From Paenibacillus sp. BIC5C1 (lineage in GTDB: Bacteria; Bacillota; Bacilli; Paenibacillales; Paenibacillaceae), in the NCBI RefSeq assembly GCF_032399705.1, contig NZ_CP135922.1, forward strand, positions 124,001 to 188,000: a stretch of DNA of 64,000 nucleotides, read 5' to 3'. Positions 20,001 through 32,907 of the stretch are shown here, piece by piece. Made by a program: the position numbers and the translations under genes. The notes under the pieces are model-generated. The model searched no databases. It worked only from the letters and a program-made list of their open reading frames with translations, and was not told the DNA's origin. Within the stretch, counting starts at the first letter, position 1, and each line of letters opens with the position of its first letter.

Positions 20001-20270
20001 ATGAAGAGTCTTATTTTAGGCAGTGTGCTTGTTGTGTCGTTACTAGGACTGATAATCATCTTATTTAGAAAAAGAATTGGGCTATCCTTTTTTACATCAT
20101 TGGGGATTCATCTCGTACTGGCTGCGGTGGGAATATATGTTGTTAATTATTCAGGTTGGATCACCGGAACTTACATTCCACTGAACCCTGCCACAATAGG
20201 TACTGTAAGCATTCTGGGATTGCCGGGTGTTGGTTTATTATTGGGTTTGAAAATTTCTTTGTTTGGGTAG
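20001..20270 (+). CDS. bofA: Pro-sigma-K processing inhibitor BofA
   Basis: Integral membrane protein that with SpoIVFA holds the protease SpoIVFB inactive in the outer forespore membrane until the forespore signals, so it controls activation of sigma-K. The 89-residue protein has an N-terminal transmembrane helix (about 4-24), a second hydrophobic segment near 33-53, and the conserved C-terminal TVSILGLPGVGLLLGLK segment. I chose the ATG at 20001, with GGAGG 10 bp upstream, since the result fits the family length; a GTG at 19971 with its own AGGTGGAGGT site would add 10 residues and cannot be ruled out. The recR-yaaL-bofA-rRNA order is as in B. subtilis. Confidence 0.88.
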   Translation: MKSLILGSVLVVSLLGLIIILFRKRIGLSFFTSLGIHLVLAAVGIYVVNYSGWITGTYIPLNPATIGTVSILGLPGVGLLLGLKISLFG

Positions 20271-20389
20271 TTGACTCTTTCTATATTTATATGGTACATT
20301 ATATCTCGTTGCTTTGCTTGCTTGGTTAAATGCTTTTGAAGAAATGATTGAGTTCGATACGAACTTGAAAAAAGAATTTCAAAAAAAGC

Positions 20390-20419
20390 TTGACTGAAAC
20401 AAACGAAGTATGGTATATT
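20390..20419 (+). promoter_or_regulatory. rRNA operon promoter
   Basis: TTGACT (20390-20395), an 18-bp spacer and TATATT (20414-20419), preceded by TGG and by A-tracts at 20368-20388. Only one strong promoter is visible here; many Bacillus rrn operons have two. Confidence 0.75.
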
Positions 20420-20475
20420 ATAAAAGTCGCCGCTGAGAGAAAAAGGTGACGAAAAAGCAAGAAAATTATCAAGTT

Positions 20476-20488
20476 TGATCTTTGAAAA
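20476..20488 (+). promoter_or_regulatory. boxA-like antitermination site in the 16S leader
   Basis: TGATCTTTGAAAA resembles the Bacillus rrn boxA (TGCTCTTTGAAAA). Nus factors bind this RNA element to prevent premature termination in rRNA operons. A second copy precedes the 23S gene. Confidence 0.7.
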
Positions 20489-20493
20489 CTGAA

Positions 20494-20508
20494 CAACGAG
20501 TGAGTAAC
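20494..20508 (+). promoter_or_regulatory. Left arm of the 16S precursor processing stem
   Basis: CAACGAGTGAGTAAC is the exact reverse complement of 22249-22263 on the far side of the 16S gene. The duplex would be the RNase III substrate that frees pre-16S RNA. Confidence 0.8.
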
Positions 20509-20635
20509 GATCTTGCTTGCAAGATCGACGCTGAGAAATTGGTACAAGTCTTCGGACTGTATGATTTGGAAGCAAAATAAATGAGATTTTTAATCTCGTC
20601 AGTTTCAAAATGAGCTTATCGCTCTTTTCAATACT

Positions 20636-22190
<1,555 letters not shown>

Positions 22191-22248
22191 TGGAGAATCG
22201 TTTCCTGTAACGGAAACATTCAAATACAAAATCTAGCCAGGTCGGCTA

Positions 22249-22263
22249 GTTACTCACTCGTTG
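22249..22263 (+). promoter_or_regulatory. Right arm of the 16S precursor processing stem
   Basis: GTTACTCACTCGTTG pairs perfectly over 15 bp with 20494-20508. It lies before the 5S gene, so the 16S precursor can be cut out independently. Confidence 0.8.
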
Positions 22264-22293
22264 CTCAGTTTTGAGAGCTCAAACTCTCAAACG

Positions 22294-22410
22294 TTTGGTG
22301 GCGATAGCGAAGGGGTTCCACACGTTCCCATCCCGAACACGACCGTTAAGCCCTTCAGCGTCGATGGTACTTGGACCGCAGGGTCCTGGGAGAGTAGAAC
22401 GCCGCCAAGC
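22294..22410 (+). rRNA. rrf: 5S ribosomal RNA, located between 16S and tRNA-Ile
   Basis: A complete 5S gene of about 117 nt, from TTTGGTGGCGATAGCG to the complementary GCCGCCAAGC, with the conserved CCCGAACACGACCGTTAAG and GGGTCCTGGGAGAGTAG segments. It stands about 105 bp after the 16S gene and before the spacer tRNAs. No 5S gene is found after the 23S gene, so it is the only one in this operon and the order is not the usual 16S-23S-5S. Confidence 0.95.
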
Positions 22411-22447
22411 GTAAACCCATTACGGGTTTCGATATGATATATAATGT

Positions 22448-22524
22448 GGGCCCTTAGCTCAGTTGGTTAGAGCGCACCTCTGATAAGGGTGAGGCCGGTG
22501 GTTCGAGTCCACCAGGGCCCACCA
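22448..22524 (+). tRNA. tRNA-Ile (anticodon GAT)
   Basis: A 77-nt cloverleaf with acceptor GGGCCCT, anticodon GAT in the CTGATAA loop, T-loop GTTCGAGTC and an encoded CCA. It is one of two spacer tRNAs in the rRNA operon. Confidence 0.96.
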
Positions 22525-22546
22525 TGTATACCTTAAAATCTAATAT

Positions 22547-22622
22547 GGGGCCATAGCTCAGCTGGGAGAGCGCCTGCCTTGCAAGCAGGAGGTCAGCGGT
22601 TCGATCCCGCTTGGCTCCACCA
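22547..22622 (+). tRNA. tRNA-Ala (anticodon TGC)
   Basis: A 76-nt cloverleaf with acceptor GGGGCCA, anticodon TGC in the TTGCAAG loop, T-loop GTTCGATCC and an encoded CCA. It is the second spacer tRNA. Confidence 0.96.
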
Positions 22623-22639
22623 ACAAGATTTTACAAGCT

Positions 22640-22652
22640 TGTTCTTTGAAAA
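22640..22652 (+). promoter_or_regulatory. boxA-like antitermination site before 23S
   Basis: TGTTCTTTGAAAA resembles the Bacillus boxA and repeats the element of the 16S leader. Confidence 0.7.
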
Positions 22653-22682
22653 CTAGATATCGAAACGAAATTTTGCGATTTA
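22646..22682 (+). promoter_or_regulatory. Left arm of the 23S precursor processing stem
   Basis: The segment around GAAAACTAGAT and CGAAACGAA pairs with the region 25699-25733 after the 23S gene, with a few bulges. The duplex would release pre-23S RNA by RNase III-type cleavage. Confidence 0.75.
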
Positions 22683-22761
22683 GAACATTCCTTTTTAAGC
22701 TGAACTTGTGTAAACAAGTTTCAATAAAAACGGTAGATTGCATTTGCTCATGAGAGCAATT

Positions 22762-25686
<2,925 letters not shown>

Positions 25687-25698
25687 ATATGCAGGTTA

Positions 25699-25733
25699 TG
25701 AATCGCAAATTCGTTTCGGATCTAGTTTTCAGG
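25699..25733 (+). promoter_or_regulatory. Right arm of the 23S precursor processing stem
   Basis: AATCGCAAATTCGTTTCG and GATCTAGTTTTC are nearly the reverse complement of the segment before the 23S gene (22646-22682). Confidence 0.75.
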
Positions 25734-25771
25734 GAGCAATCCTTGTAAGCATTGTTCATGATTGTCTATTT

Positions 25772-25863
25772 GGAGAGATACCCAAGTGGCTATAAGGGGA
25801 CCCTCTGCTAAGGGGTTAGACTGCGTAAGCGGTGCGAGGGTTCGAATCCCTCTCTCTCCGCCA
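25772..25863 (+). tRNA. tRNA-Ser (anticodon GCT)
   Basis: A 92-nt class II tRNA with a long variable arm, anticodon GCT at 25807-25809, acceptor GGAGAGA/TCTCTCC and encoded CCA. It reads AGC and AGT codons. It is the first of eight tRNA genes after the rRNA genes. Confidence 0.95.
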
Positions 25864-25908
25864 TCTTTACCTTAAGATGGACAAGCAATCAAGTTCAATT
25901 ATTAATAT

Positions 25909-25985
25909 GGCGGTGTAGCTCAGCTGGCTAGAGCGTACGGTTCATACCCGTGAGGTCGGGGGTTCGATCCCCTCCGCCGCTACCA
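25909..25985 (+). tRNA. tRNA-Met, elongator (anticodon CAT)
   Basis: A 77-nt tRNA with acceptor GGCGGTG, anticodon CAT in the TTCATAC loop and encoded CCA. It lacks the CGCGGGG acceptor stem of the bacterial initiator and closely matches the B. subtilis elongator tRNA-Met. A role as lysidine-modified Ile tRNA is unlikely on this ground. Confidence 0.9.
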
Positions 25986-25994
25986 TATTACCCA

Positions 25995-26070
25995 GGAGGC
26001 TTAGCTCAGCTGGGAGAGCATCTGCCTTACAAGCAGAGGGTCGGGGGTTCGATCCCCTCAGCCTCCACCA
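25995..26070 (+). tRNA. tRNA-Val (anticodon TAC)
   Basis: A 76-nt cloverleaf with acceptor GGAGGCT/AGCCTCC, anticodon TAC in the TTACAAG loop and encoded CCA. Confidence 0.95.
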
Positions 26071-26075
26071 TATAC

Positions 26076-26151
<76 letters not shown>

Positions 26152-26160
26152 TTAATGCCT

Positions 26161-26238
26161 GGAACCGTGGTGTAGTTGGCCTAACATGCCTGCCTGTCAC
26201 GCAGGAGATCGCGGGTTCGAATCCCGTCGGTTCCGCCA
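26161..26238 (+). tRNA. tRNA-Asp (anticodon GTC)
   Basis: A 78-nt tRNA with acceptor GGAACCG/CGGTTCC, anticodon GTC in the CTGTCACG loop, G discriminator and encoded CCA. Confidence 0.94.
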
Positions 26239-26258
26239 TTAATCTAAAAATTAAATAA

Positions 26259-26334
<76 letters not shown>

Positions 26335-26343
26335 TGTAATCCT

Positions 26344-26429
26344 GGAGGATTAGCGAAGTGGCCAAACGCATCAGACTGTAAATCTGCTCCCGTACGGGTT
26401 CGGTGGTTCGAATCCATCATCCTCCACCA
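26344..26429 (+). tRNA. tRNA-Tyr (anticodon GTA)
   Basis: An 86-nt class II tRNA with a long variable arm, acceptor GGAGGAT, anticodon GTA in the CTGTAAA loop and encoded CCA. Confidence 0.95.
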
Positions 26430-26436
26430 GTTTTTC

Positions 26437-26509
26437 GAGTCATTAGCTCAGTTGGTAGAGCACCTGACTTTTAATCAGGGTGTCGAAGGTTCGAGCCCTT
26501 CATGACTCA
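26437..26509 (+). tRNA. tRNA-Lys (anticodon TTT), CCA not encoded
   Basis: Acceptor GAGTCAT/ATGACTC, anticodon TTT in the CTTTTAA loop and discriminator A at 26509. The next bases are TCT, so the CCA end must be added by the nucleotidyltransferase. All other tRNAs here encode CCA. Confidence 0.93.
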
Positions 26510-26516
26510 TCTTTTT

Positions 26517-26561
26517 AAAAAGAGTAATTGATCATTAATTTGATCAATTACTCTTTTTTTG
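26517..26561 (+). terminator. Terminator of the rRNA-tRNA operon
   Basis: A perfect stem AAGAGTAATTGATCA/TGATCAATTACTCTT with a 6-nt loop and a T-run of seven closes the transcript that begins at 20.4 kb. Confidence 0.92.
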
Positions 26562-26672
26562 TTACAAATAAATAAATTAATATTGTGGGAATTCTAATAA
26601 AGACTGAAAAAAGCGATGCTGCGCAAGATATGATAAAATAATAGAAAAAAGCAGAGTGGTGGCGTTCATTAT

Positions 26673-27869
26673 ATGAAGCTCATACCTGATCTAAAACAAC
26701 AAATCGAAGCAATTATAGGTACTACATTGGACGAATCCGTGATAACTATAGAAGAATGGAATCAATATGGATTTAGCTCAGCTTATCCTAAAACTCTTCC
26801 AGTGGCTCATAATACTCTTACAAAAGAGGCCGAAGGTTTCATACGTGATGACAAGATGATGGTTGGTTTGGCAAAGGATGTAAGCAGTTGGCGTACACAA
26901 GAACTTATATATTTTAAAGTCGGGATGAACGAGGAAGAAGGTACTGTTTTATATTGGGCATGTTCTGTTGATGCCGTTACGCTGGAAGTTCAGCGTTTAA
27001 TTGAACTTCTCATTAGCAATCATAGGGAAGCATTAGATGAAGAAAAGCCTGTGATATATGAAAACGATAGAGAACAACAGCTTGCTGAATTGGGACAGTG
27101 GCTTCGGAAGCAGGTTGAGCAAACAGTCCAGCAGGAACCTATTCCAGATCATTTTTCGTTGGATGGAGAATTGAACACAGAGAAAATCCCATTTCTACTG
27201 CAATGTGAGACACCTGATGCTCATCGCATACGTTCGAAGGAATTGAACAAGTTGCTTGAAAGTTACTTCGGAGAAGAAATTATACTAATTCCTGTGGGAG
27301 CACAGGAGTGGGTGTTTCTAGGTGATGAACAGATTGTCACGGGTGAAGCGGAAGAGGATACTATTGAAGCCAGAAAGGATCTACTGAATGCCTTTTGTTT
27401 GGGGCTCTATGAGTTGGTAGCCAGTGAATGGGCAGGTGTCTTTCATTTGTCTGCATCCTTACCGTGTATCCCTGCAAAGCAGCTATCTCCTGTCACGGCA
27501 CTTCTTCAAGAGAGTGTACACTTGGGCAGAGCTTTCCATGTCGCACAACACATCCATCTCCCTTGGAATCTGCAACTCGAACGTTTGGTAGATAGCATTC
27601 CTGTGCAACAACGGCTTCGTTTTATACAGGAAACAGGCAAAGGTACTGTGTTATTTAGTGATAGTGAGACATTGGCTACGCTGGAGACCTTCTTCAATCT
27701 CGATTGTAATGTGAGTGAGACGGCCAAGCGACTTTTCATTCATCGAAATACTTTGGTATATCGTTTGGATAAGATCAAACAGGAAATCGGATATGATGTT
27801 AGGAACTTCGAAAGTGCTGTTCTGGTACGGCTTTTATTGCTTATGTACAAAGTGACGAAAAAGCTTTGA
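26673..27869 (+). CDS. PucR/CdaR-type transcriptional regulator
   Basis: The 398-residue protein ends in a PucR-type helix-turn-helix (about 345-390): FFNLDCNVSETAKRLFIHRNTLVYRLDKI is close to the family consensus, with the HRNTLVYRL core. The N-terminal two thirds have a regulatory domain that I cannot name, without transmembrane segments. Proteins of this kind regulate purine, sugar-diacid or sugar-uptake genes. It stands just before an MsmX-type shared sugar ATPase (gap about 100 bp, same strand) and may control it or respond to sugar supply; that is inference. The ribosome binding site before the ATG is weak (GGTGG). Confidence 0.8.
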   Translation: MKLIPDLKQQIEAIIGTTLDESVITIEEWNQYGFSSAYPKTLPVAHNTLTKEAEGFIRDDKMMVGLAKDVSSWRTQELIYFKVGMNEEEGTVLYWACSVDAVTLEVQRLIELLISNHREALDEEKPVIYENDREQQLAELGQWLRKQVEQTVQQEPIPDHFSLDGELNTEKIPFLLQCETPDAHRIRSKELNKLLESYFGEEIILIPVGAQEWVFLGDEQIVTGEAEEDTIEARKDLLNAFCLGLYELVASEWAGVFHLSASLPCIPAKQLSPVTALLQESVHLGRAFHVAQHIHLPWNLQLERLVDSIPVQQRLRFIQETGKGTVLFSDSETLATLETFFNLDCNVSETAKRLFIHRNTLVYRLDKIKQEIGYDVRNFESAVLVRLLLLMYKVTKKL

Positions 27870-27972
27870 TATTTTTGTGCAGTTTGCGAATAGTCAAACA
27901 TCATGCAAATGGGTTAATATAAAACTACAAAATGTATTCGATTACAAAATGATCTCTGAGGAGGCAACAATC

Positions 27973-29097
27973 ATGGCTGGTGTACGTTTAGAGCATATTT
28001 TCAAAAAATACCCGGGTTCTGATAAAGCAACAGTAGTTGATATTAACCTGGACATTAAAGATAAAGAGTTTCTGGTACTGGTAGGTCCGTCCGGTTGTGG
28101 TAAATCAACAACACTGCGTATGATCGCAGGCCTTGAGGAAATTTCTGAAGGTAAACTCTATATCGGTGACCGTGTCGTTAATGATGTTGCTCCTAAAGAC
28201 CGCGATATCGCGATGGTGTTCCAATCCTATGCCTTGTATCCGCATATGAGCGTATACCAAAACATGGCGTTTGGTCTGAAATTGCGTAAAGTGAAAAAAG
28301 ATGAGATCGACAAACGTGTACGTGAAGCAGCTAAAATCCTGGATATCGAGCATTTGCTTGAGCGTAAACCTAAGGCACTGTCCGGTGGTCAACGTCAGCG
28401 TGTCGCTCTGGGACGTGCGATCGTCCGTGATCCACAAGTCTTCTTGATGGATGAGCCTCTCTCCAACTTGGATGCCAAACTGCGTGGTCAAATGCGTGCT
28501 GAGATCACTAAACTTGCGAAACGTTTGGAAACAACTGTTATCTACGTAACGCATGACCAAATCGAAGCAATGACAATGGGTGATCGAATCGTTGTTATGA
28601 AGGATGGTATCATCCAACAAGCAGCTTCTCCGGAAGAGCTTTACAACCACCCTGCTAACCTGTTCGTAGCTGGTTTCATCGGATCCCCGACAATGAACTT
28701 TATCTCGGGTAAATTGGCTGAGCAAGGTGCTAGCCTGCATTTCGTAGCTCCTGGTGTGGACGTTGAAATCCCACAAGGTAAAGCACAAGTGCTGAAATCA
28801 AGAGGATACATTGGTAAAGAAGTGATTCTGGGTGTTCGTCCAGAAGACATTCACGAAGAGCCAGTATTCCTGGAAGCATCCCCGAACTCTGTATTCTCTA
28901 CACACGTAGATGTAACAGAGAATCTGGGTCACGAAATGCTCCTCTACTTGAGCGGTGTAGGTAACGACACTACAATCGCACGTGTAGACGGACGTTCCAA
29001 CACTCGTGATGGTTCCACAGTTAAAATGGCAATTGACATGAACAAAGTTCATATCTTTGACAAAGAGACTGAAGTAAACGTTCTTCTTCAAGACTAA
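27973..29097 (+). CDS. msmX: Sugar ABC transporter ATPase, MsmX/UgpC type
   Basis: Energises one or more carbohydrate ABC importers from inside the membrane. The 374-residue protein has Walker A GPSGCGKST (38-46), the LSGGQRQR signature, Walker B FLMDEPLSNLD, the switch histidine in VTHDQIEA, and a C-terminal TOBE/MalK regulatory domain (about 235-374). It is not beside permease genes, as usual for the Firmicutes ATPase shared by many sugar importers. It could serve the LplABC-like transporter at 45-48.6 kb in this window, which has no ATPase of its own. The ATG at 27973 follows GAGGAGG; a longer frame upstream has no support. A terminator follows. Confidence 0.9.
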   Translation: MAGVRLEHIFKKYPGSDKATVVDINLDIKDKEFLVLVGPSGCGKSTTLRMIAGLEEISEGKLYIGDRVVNDVAPKDRDIAMVFQSYALYPHMSVYQNMAFGLKLRKVKKDEIDKRVREAAKILDIEHLLERKPKALSGGQRQRVALGRAIVRDPQVFLMDEPLSNLDAKLRGQMRAEITKLAKRLETTVIYVTHDQIEAMTMGDRIVVMKDGIIQQAASPEELYNHPANLFVAGFIGSPTMNFISGKLAEQGASLHFVAPGVDVEIPQGKAQVLKSRGYIGKEVILGVRPEDIHEEPVFLEASPNSVFSTHVDVTENLGHEMLLYLSGVGNDTTIARVDGRSNTRDGSTVKMAIDMNKVHIFDKETEVNVLLQD

Positions 29098-29160
29098 TAG
29101 TACTGAGATTCATCGGTAACGATGGAATCTATCAGTTAACGCAATTATACATTGTAATCT

Positions 29161-29196
29161 GAGCCCCTTCCGTTATTGCTGGAAGGGGCTTTTTTG
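29161..29196 (+). terminator. Rho-independent terminator of msmX
   Basis: AGCCCCTTCC/GGAAGGGGCT, 10 bp around a 9-nt loop, followed by six T residues. Confidence 0.9.
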
Positions 29197-29385
29197 ATTA
29201 ATGGGCGGTCATGGTTCACGATTGCATTCAACACTGAATTCATTTAAGATTATTTGAAGGCTGGTTTTGTTTTGTAAAATCTGTAACCTGAAACAAACAA
29301 AATGAATGCGCTAATAATGGAATGGAATTGACGCAAAAATGCTGATGTACATAGAGAGGCAGCGAATGCTGAAAGGAAGAGACAA

Positions 29386-30324
29386 ATGGCGAAAAAAGTG
29401 AAAGTATCTGAATTGGTACAGCAGTTCCAGCTTGAGGTCGTTTCCGGATCTCAAGGTTTGAAGAGAGTCATTACTGTAGACGACTTAAACCGTCCTGGCC
29501 TCGAAATGGCCGGTTATTTTGAATACCATCCACAAGAACGGGTACAGCTGCTTGGGAGAACAGAGCTGGCCTTTTTTTCCATGTTGCCTGAGGCCGAGCG
29601 TCGTGATCGGATGCAGCGCCTATGCACGGAAGAAACACCTTGTATCTTGGTGACTCGTGGACTGGAAGTACCACAGGAACTAATCGAAATCAGTGAGGAG
29701 CAGAATCTGGCCGTGCTTCGCAGCAACATGGCTACAACCATTTTATCGAGCCGTATTACCGGATTCCTAGAGCGTAAGCTTGCGCCAACGGCAACGATTC
29801 ATGGCGTACTGTGTGATGTGAATGGAGTCGGTATGCTAATCACGGGCAGTAGTGGTATTGGTAAGAGTGAAACGGCACTTGAATTGGTGAAGCGTGGACA
29901 CCGTTTGATTGCGGATGATGCAGTTGAAATCCGGCAAACATCAGACTTCCAGCTGCACGGAACAGCACCAGAGCTCATCCGTCACCTACTTGAGATTCGG
30001 GGAGTTGGGATTATCAATGTGATGACATTATTTGGTGCAGGGGCTGTGCGTAATAATAAACGGATCACCCTGGTAGTGCGTCTAGAGGCTTGGCAGCAGG
30101 ATAAGCAGTATGATCGCCTCGGTCTGGATGAGGAGACAACACGTATCATCGATACAGATGTACCTCTGGTAACCATTCCTGTTCGTCCGGGACGGAACTT
30201 GGCTGTAATTATTGAAGTTGCGGCGATGAACTATCGTCTTAAGCAAATGGGACTTAACGCTGCGCTGCAATTTACGAACAAACTGACAGCAACGATCTCT
30301 GAAGATATGGAAGACATGGACTAA
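29386..30324 (+). CDS. hprK: HPr kinase/phosphorylase
   Basis: Central sensor of Gram-positive carbon control: it phosphorylates or dephosphorylates Ser46 of HPr and Crh according to fructose bisphosphate, ATP and phosphate. The 312-residue protein has the N-terminal domain (about 1-130), the P-loop GSSGIGKSE (about 154-162), the catalytic histidine-aspartate region [10 protein letters not shown] and the [11 protein letters not shown] family signature. It is followed by lgt, ppaX and the acyltransferase, the conserved hprK-lgt-ppaX-yvoF order of Bacillus. The substrate protein gene for Ser46 phosphorylation lies at 62.8 kb in this window. Confidence 0.96.
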   Translation: MAKKVKVSELVQQFQLEVVSGSQGLKRVITVDDLNRPGLEMAGYFEYHPQERVQLLGRTELAFFSMLPEAERRDRMQRLCTEETPCILVTRGLEVPQELIEISEEQNLAVLRSNMATTILSSRITGFLERKLAPTATIHGVLCDVNGVGMLITGSSGIGKSETALELVKRGHRLIADDAVEIRQTSDFQLHGTAPELIRHLLEIRGVGIINVMTLFGAGAVRNNKRITLVVRLEAWQQDKQYDRLGLDEETTRIIDTDVPLVTIPVRPGRNLAVIIEVAAMNYRLKQMGLNAALQFTNKLTATISEDMEDMD

Positions 30325-30448
30325 GAAGAGAAGGCTCTATTATATAATTAAAGGCCAATTGTTGATGTGTTCTACTTCTGTATAGAGTGTTGGACATGCA
30401 GCAATTGGTCATGCTTGTGAATGAGTCAATTTATAGGAGTGTGAATGA

Positions 30449-31486
30449 ATGGATACATTATTACTGTTGAACCCGATAGCGTTCTCCATCGGAGCGTTAA
30501 AGGTTCACTGGTACGGGCTTATTCTCGGTACAGCGGCACTTGTAGGTTTGCTGCTCGTCATCCGGGAAGGCAAACGGTATAACATTCCGCAGGAAGTGTT
30601 TATGGACATGGTTCTGCTTGGTGTACCTTCTGCCATTATCGGTGCCCGCATATACTACGTGGCATTTCGATGGGACGATTATAAGGATAATTTCTGGGAT
30701 GTCTTTAAAATATGGAATGGTGGTATCGCCATATATGGCGCACTGATTGGTGCAATCATATGTGCAGTCATTTTCTTCCGTCGTAAAGGGTATAATTTCT
30801 GGCGTATGGCCGACATCTGTGCACCTGGATTGATTGTTGGACAAATGATCGGACGCTGGGGTAACTTTGTAAACCAAGAGGCTTATGGCGGTCCCGTAGA
30901 AGAATCATTTTTGAGAGACAAGCTTCATTTGCCAGACTTTATCGTTAATCAGATGAACGTGGAAGGTGTATTCCATCATCCTGCATTTTTGTATGAATCG
31001 ATGTGGAGTCTTGTTGGTTTGGTCATCTTGCTGGTGCTTCGTCGTCAGAAGTTTCTGCGTGCTGGTGAACTGTTTATGTCCTATTTTATCTGGTACTCGA
31101 TCGGTCGATTCTTTATCGAAGCGCTGCGTACTGACAGTCTGGGATTCCAGGCTCCTCAATGGGTTGCCTCCATGGTTAATGGGTTATGGTCACCGATGAC
31201 AGCTATGGGATTTGAGCAAGGATATCTTGATCCAGCCTATGGTAACGTAAGAATTTCGCAGCTGCTGGCTATTGGAATCATTATTGTTGCGATAGTCTTC
31301 ATCGTTGTGAGAAGAATGACAGGCAAGGCAGATGTACGGTATAGCGATCCAATTGTATCTTCCAAAGTCCCTTCAGAATCATCGGATGATATGGTGCACA
31401 CAGGCCCGGTTGCAGGCAAAGAGGACAATGTAACTCCAGTCTCGACCAAAGAGGATCTGAAGCAAGCTGAAGAGAAAAAGGAGTAA
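30449..31486 (+). CDS. lgt: Prolipoprotein diacylglyceryl transferase
   Basis: Membrane enzyme that attaches diacylglycerol to the lipobox cysteine of prolipoproteins, the first step of lipoprotein maturation. The 345-residue protein has about seven membrane segments, the family segments GGIAIYGALIGA and the Lgt signature GQMIGRWGNFVNQEAYG. The last 50 residues are polar and longer than in the B. subtilis enzyme (269 aa), a probable cytoplasmic tail. TAGGAGTG precedes the ATG. The lipoprotein at 45.1 kb would be one substrate. Confidence 0.95.
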   Translation: MDTLLLLNPIAFSIGALKVHWYGLILGTAALVGLLLVIREGKRYNIPQEVFMDMVLLGVPSAIIGARIYYVAFRWDDYKDNFWDVFKIWNGGIAIYGALIGAIICAVIFFRRKGYNFWRMADICAPGLIVGQMIGRWGNFVNQEAYGGPVEESFLRDKLHLPDFIVNQMNVEGVFHHPAFLYESMWSLVGLVILLVLRRQKFLRAGELFMSYFIWYSIGRFFIEALRTDSLGFQAPQWVASMVNGLWSPMTAMGFEQGYLDPAYGNVRISQLLAIGIIIVAIVFIVVRRMTGKADVRYSDPIVSSKVPSESSDDMVHTGPVAGKEDNVTPVSTKEDLKQAEEKKE

Positions 31487-31492
31487 TGCAAC

Positions 31493-32143
31493 ATGATTGA
31501 CACGGTTTTGTTTGATCTGGATGGAACGATTATTGATACGAATGAACTAATTATCAACTCTTTCCTTCATGTGATGGAGGATTTGCAGTTATCTCCCCCT
31601 TGGACACGCGAACAGATCATTCCTCATATGGGGGGAACACTGGAGAATCAGATGCGTACGTTCTCTGGCAAAGAGGATGTTGCGGAGTATGTCAAAGGAT
31701 ATCGGGCTTACAACGACGTTCATCATGAGGCGATGGTTCAGCCGTTTCCTCACGTGATTGAGGTTGTTGAAGCTCTTCATGAGGCGGGAATCGTGATGGG
31801 TGTTGTCACGACGAAGATTCGCCCATCTACGCTTAAGGTGCTGGAGCGTTTCGACCTGTTGAAGTATATGAAATCAATTGTGACGGTTACCGATGTAACC
31901 CATCCCAAACCGCATGCTGAACCGGTCCTGAAGGCGATCGAAGAGTTGGGTGCAGATCCTTCCAAAACATTAATGGTGGGTGACAGCCCAGTCGATATTC
32001 AATCGGCACAGAACGCGGGTGCGCTTGCGGCAGGCGTAGCCTGGTCCCTTAAGGGAGAGGCCGTATTGAGCGGCTATAACCCGGATTACATTTTGCACGA
32101 CATGAAGGACTTGCTCAAGCTGATTGAAACGGAACGTTCATGA
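31493..32143 (+). CDS. ppaX: Pyrophosphatase PpaX, HAD family
   Basis: Hydrolyses the pyrophosphate that HPr dephosphorylation by HprK releases in Bacillus. The 216-residue HAD-type protein has motif [11 protein letters not shown] at the N-terminus, motif II threonine in VVTTKIRP, and motif [12 protein letters not shown] with the metal-binding aspartate. The assignment to PpaX rather than another HAD phosphatase rests on length and the hprK-lgt-ppaX order. It begins 7 bp after lgt, with AAAGGAG at the end of lgt as ribosome binding site, and overlaps the next gene by 4 bp. Confidence 0.9.
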   Translation: MIDTVLFDLDGTIIDTNELIINSFLHVMEDLQLSPPWTREQIIPHMGGTLENQMRTFSGKEDVAEYVKGYRAYNDVHHEAMVQPFPHVIEVVEALHEAGIVMGVVTTKIRPSTLKVLERFDLLKYMKSIVTVTDVTHPKPHAEPVLKAIEELGADPSKTLMVGDSPVDIQSAQNAGALAAGVAWSLKGEAVLSGYNPDYILHDMKDLLKLIETERS

Positions 32144-32661
32144 GAAAAGTAACCCGCTATCCCGTAGAAGGCCATAACGCACTTTGGCATATCTATAAGA
32201 CAGTGAGTCCGTGGAAAGGCGTGCGTAACTTTATCTGGATTCAGTTGTCACGGTACTGCCCGATTCTATCGGTCAAGAACTGGATCTATCGTCGCATGCT
32301 TGGCATGAAGGTGGGTAAACATACGGCATTTGGGTTGATGGTGATGGTGGATGTGTTCTTTCCGGAGAAAATTACGGTAGGTGAAAATTCCGTGATTGGT
32401 TACAACACTACGATCCTGGCTCATGAGTATCTTATTAAAGAGTACAGACTCGGTGAGGTGATTATCGGGGAAAATGTACTGATCGGTGCTAATTCAACCA
32501 TCCTGCCGGGTGTAACCATCGGAGATGGTGCGGTTGTAGCCGCAGGCGCAGTTGTCCATAAGGATGTAGCTCCAGGGGCTTTTGTTGGAGGGAATCCACT
32601 TCGTGATCTGTCTCGCTCGAGTGCTTCAACGGAGGAGATTGTCATAAAGACCGATGAGTAA
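32140..32661 (+). CDS. Acyltransferase with left-handed beta-helix (YvoF-like)
   Basis: The 173-residue protein has hexapeptide repeats in its C-terminal part (about 75-155: [34 protein letters not shown], and so on), the left-handed beta-helix of O-acetyltransferases, with the likely catalytic histidine in TILAHEYLI. The N-terminal 60 residues are basic and aromatic. The acceptor is unknown. The ATG overlaps the ppaX stop (ATGA), so both are translated together. In B. subtilis the yvoF gene lies in the same place, between ppaX and hisZ. Confidence 0.85.
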   Translation: MRKVTRYPVEGHNALWHIYKTVSPWKGVRNFIWIQLSRYCPILSVKNWIYRRMLGMKVGKHTAFGLMVMVDVFFPEKITVGENSVIGYNTTILAHEYLIKEYRLGEVIIGENVLIGANSTILPGVTIGDGAVVAAGAVVHKDVAPGAFVGGNPLRDLSRSSASTEEIVIKTDE

Positions 32662-32783
32662 TGATTTTGGGAGACGGCTTACGGATCCATCTGCAAAAGA
32701 TCATTACAAAGAATACAAGGACGAAAATTAACCTGAATTGATTCAGTCACGGGAAGAGCATTAAGACGAACGGACTGAAATAA

Positions 32784-32808
32784 GGAAGCTGCTGATGGCA
32801 GCTTTTTT
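32784..32808 (+). terminator. Rho-independent terminator of the hprK operon
   Basis: AAGCTGC (32786-32792) pairs with GCAGCTT (32798-32804), followed by T residues. Confidence 0.85.
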
Positions 32809-32878
32809 CGTATACACATAATTAGATTAAAGATCTAAATAGAGGATGTAGTACAAGCACCCAAAAGGGGTTGTATTG

Positions 32879-32907
32879 TTGACGATGGATGGTCATTCAT
32901 GTTATCA
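32879..32907 (+). promoter_or_regulatory. Predicted promoter of the histidine operon
   Basis: TTGACG (32879-32884), a 17-bp spacer and TTATCA (32902-32907). A short inverted repeat TAGAT/ATCTA lies about 50 bp upstream. Confidence 0.5.

Larger units (their letters stand above)
20271..20635. other. rRNA operon promoter and leader region
   Basis: AT-rich region that holds the rrn promoter (20390-20419) with A-tracts upstream like an UP element, then the leader with a boxA-like site and the left arm of the 16S processing stem. No coding capacity is apparent. Confidence 0.75.

Noticed and set aside
32821..32840. Inverted repeat TAGAT-ATCTA before the his promoter as an operator
   Set aside because: Only 5 bp per arm in AT-rich sequence; it is likely to occur by chance.
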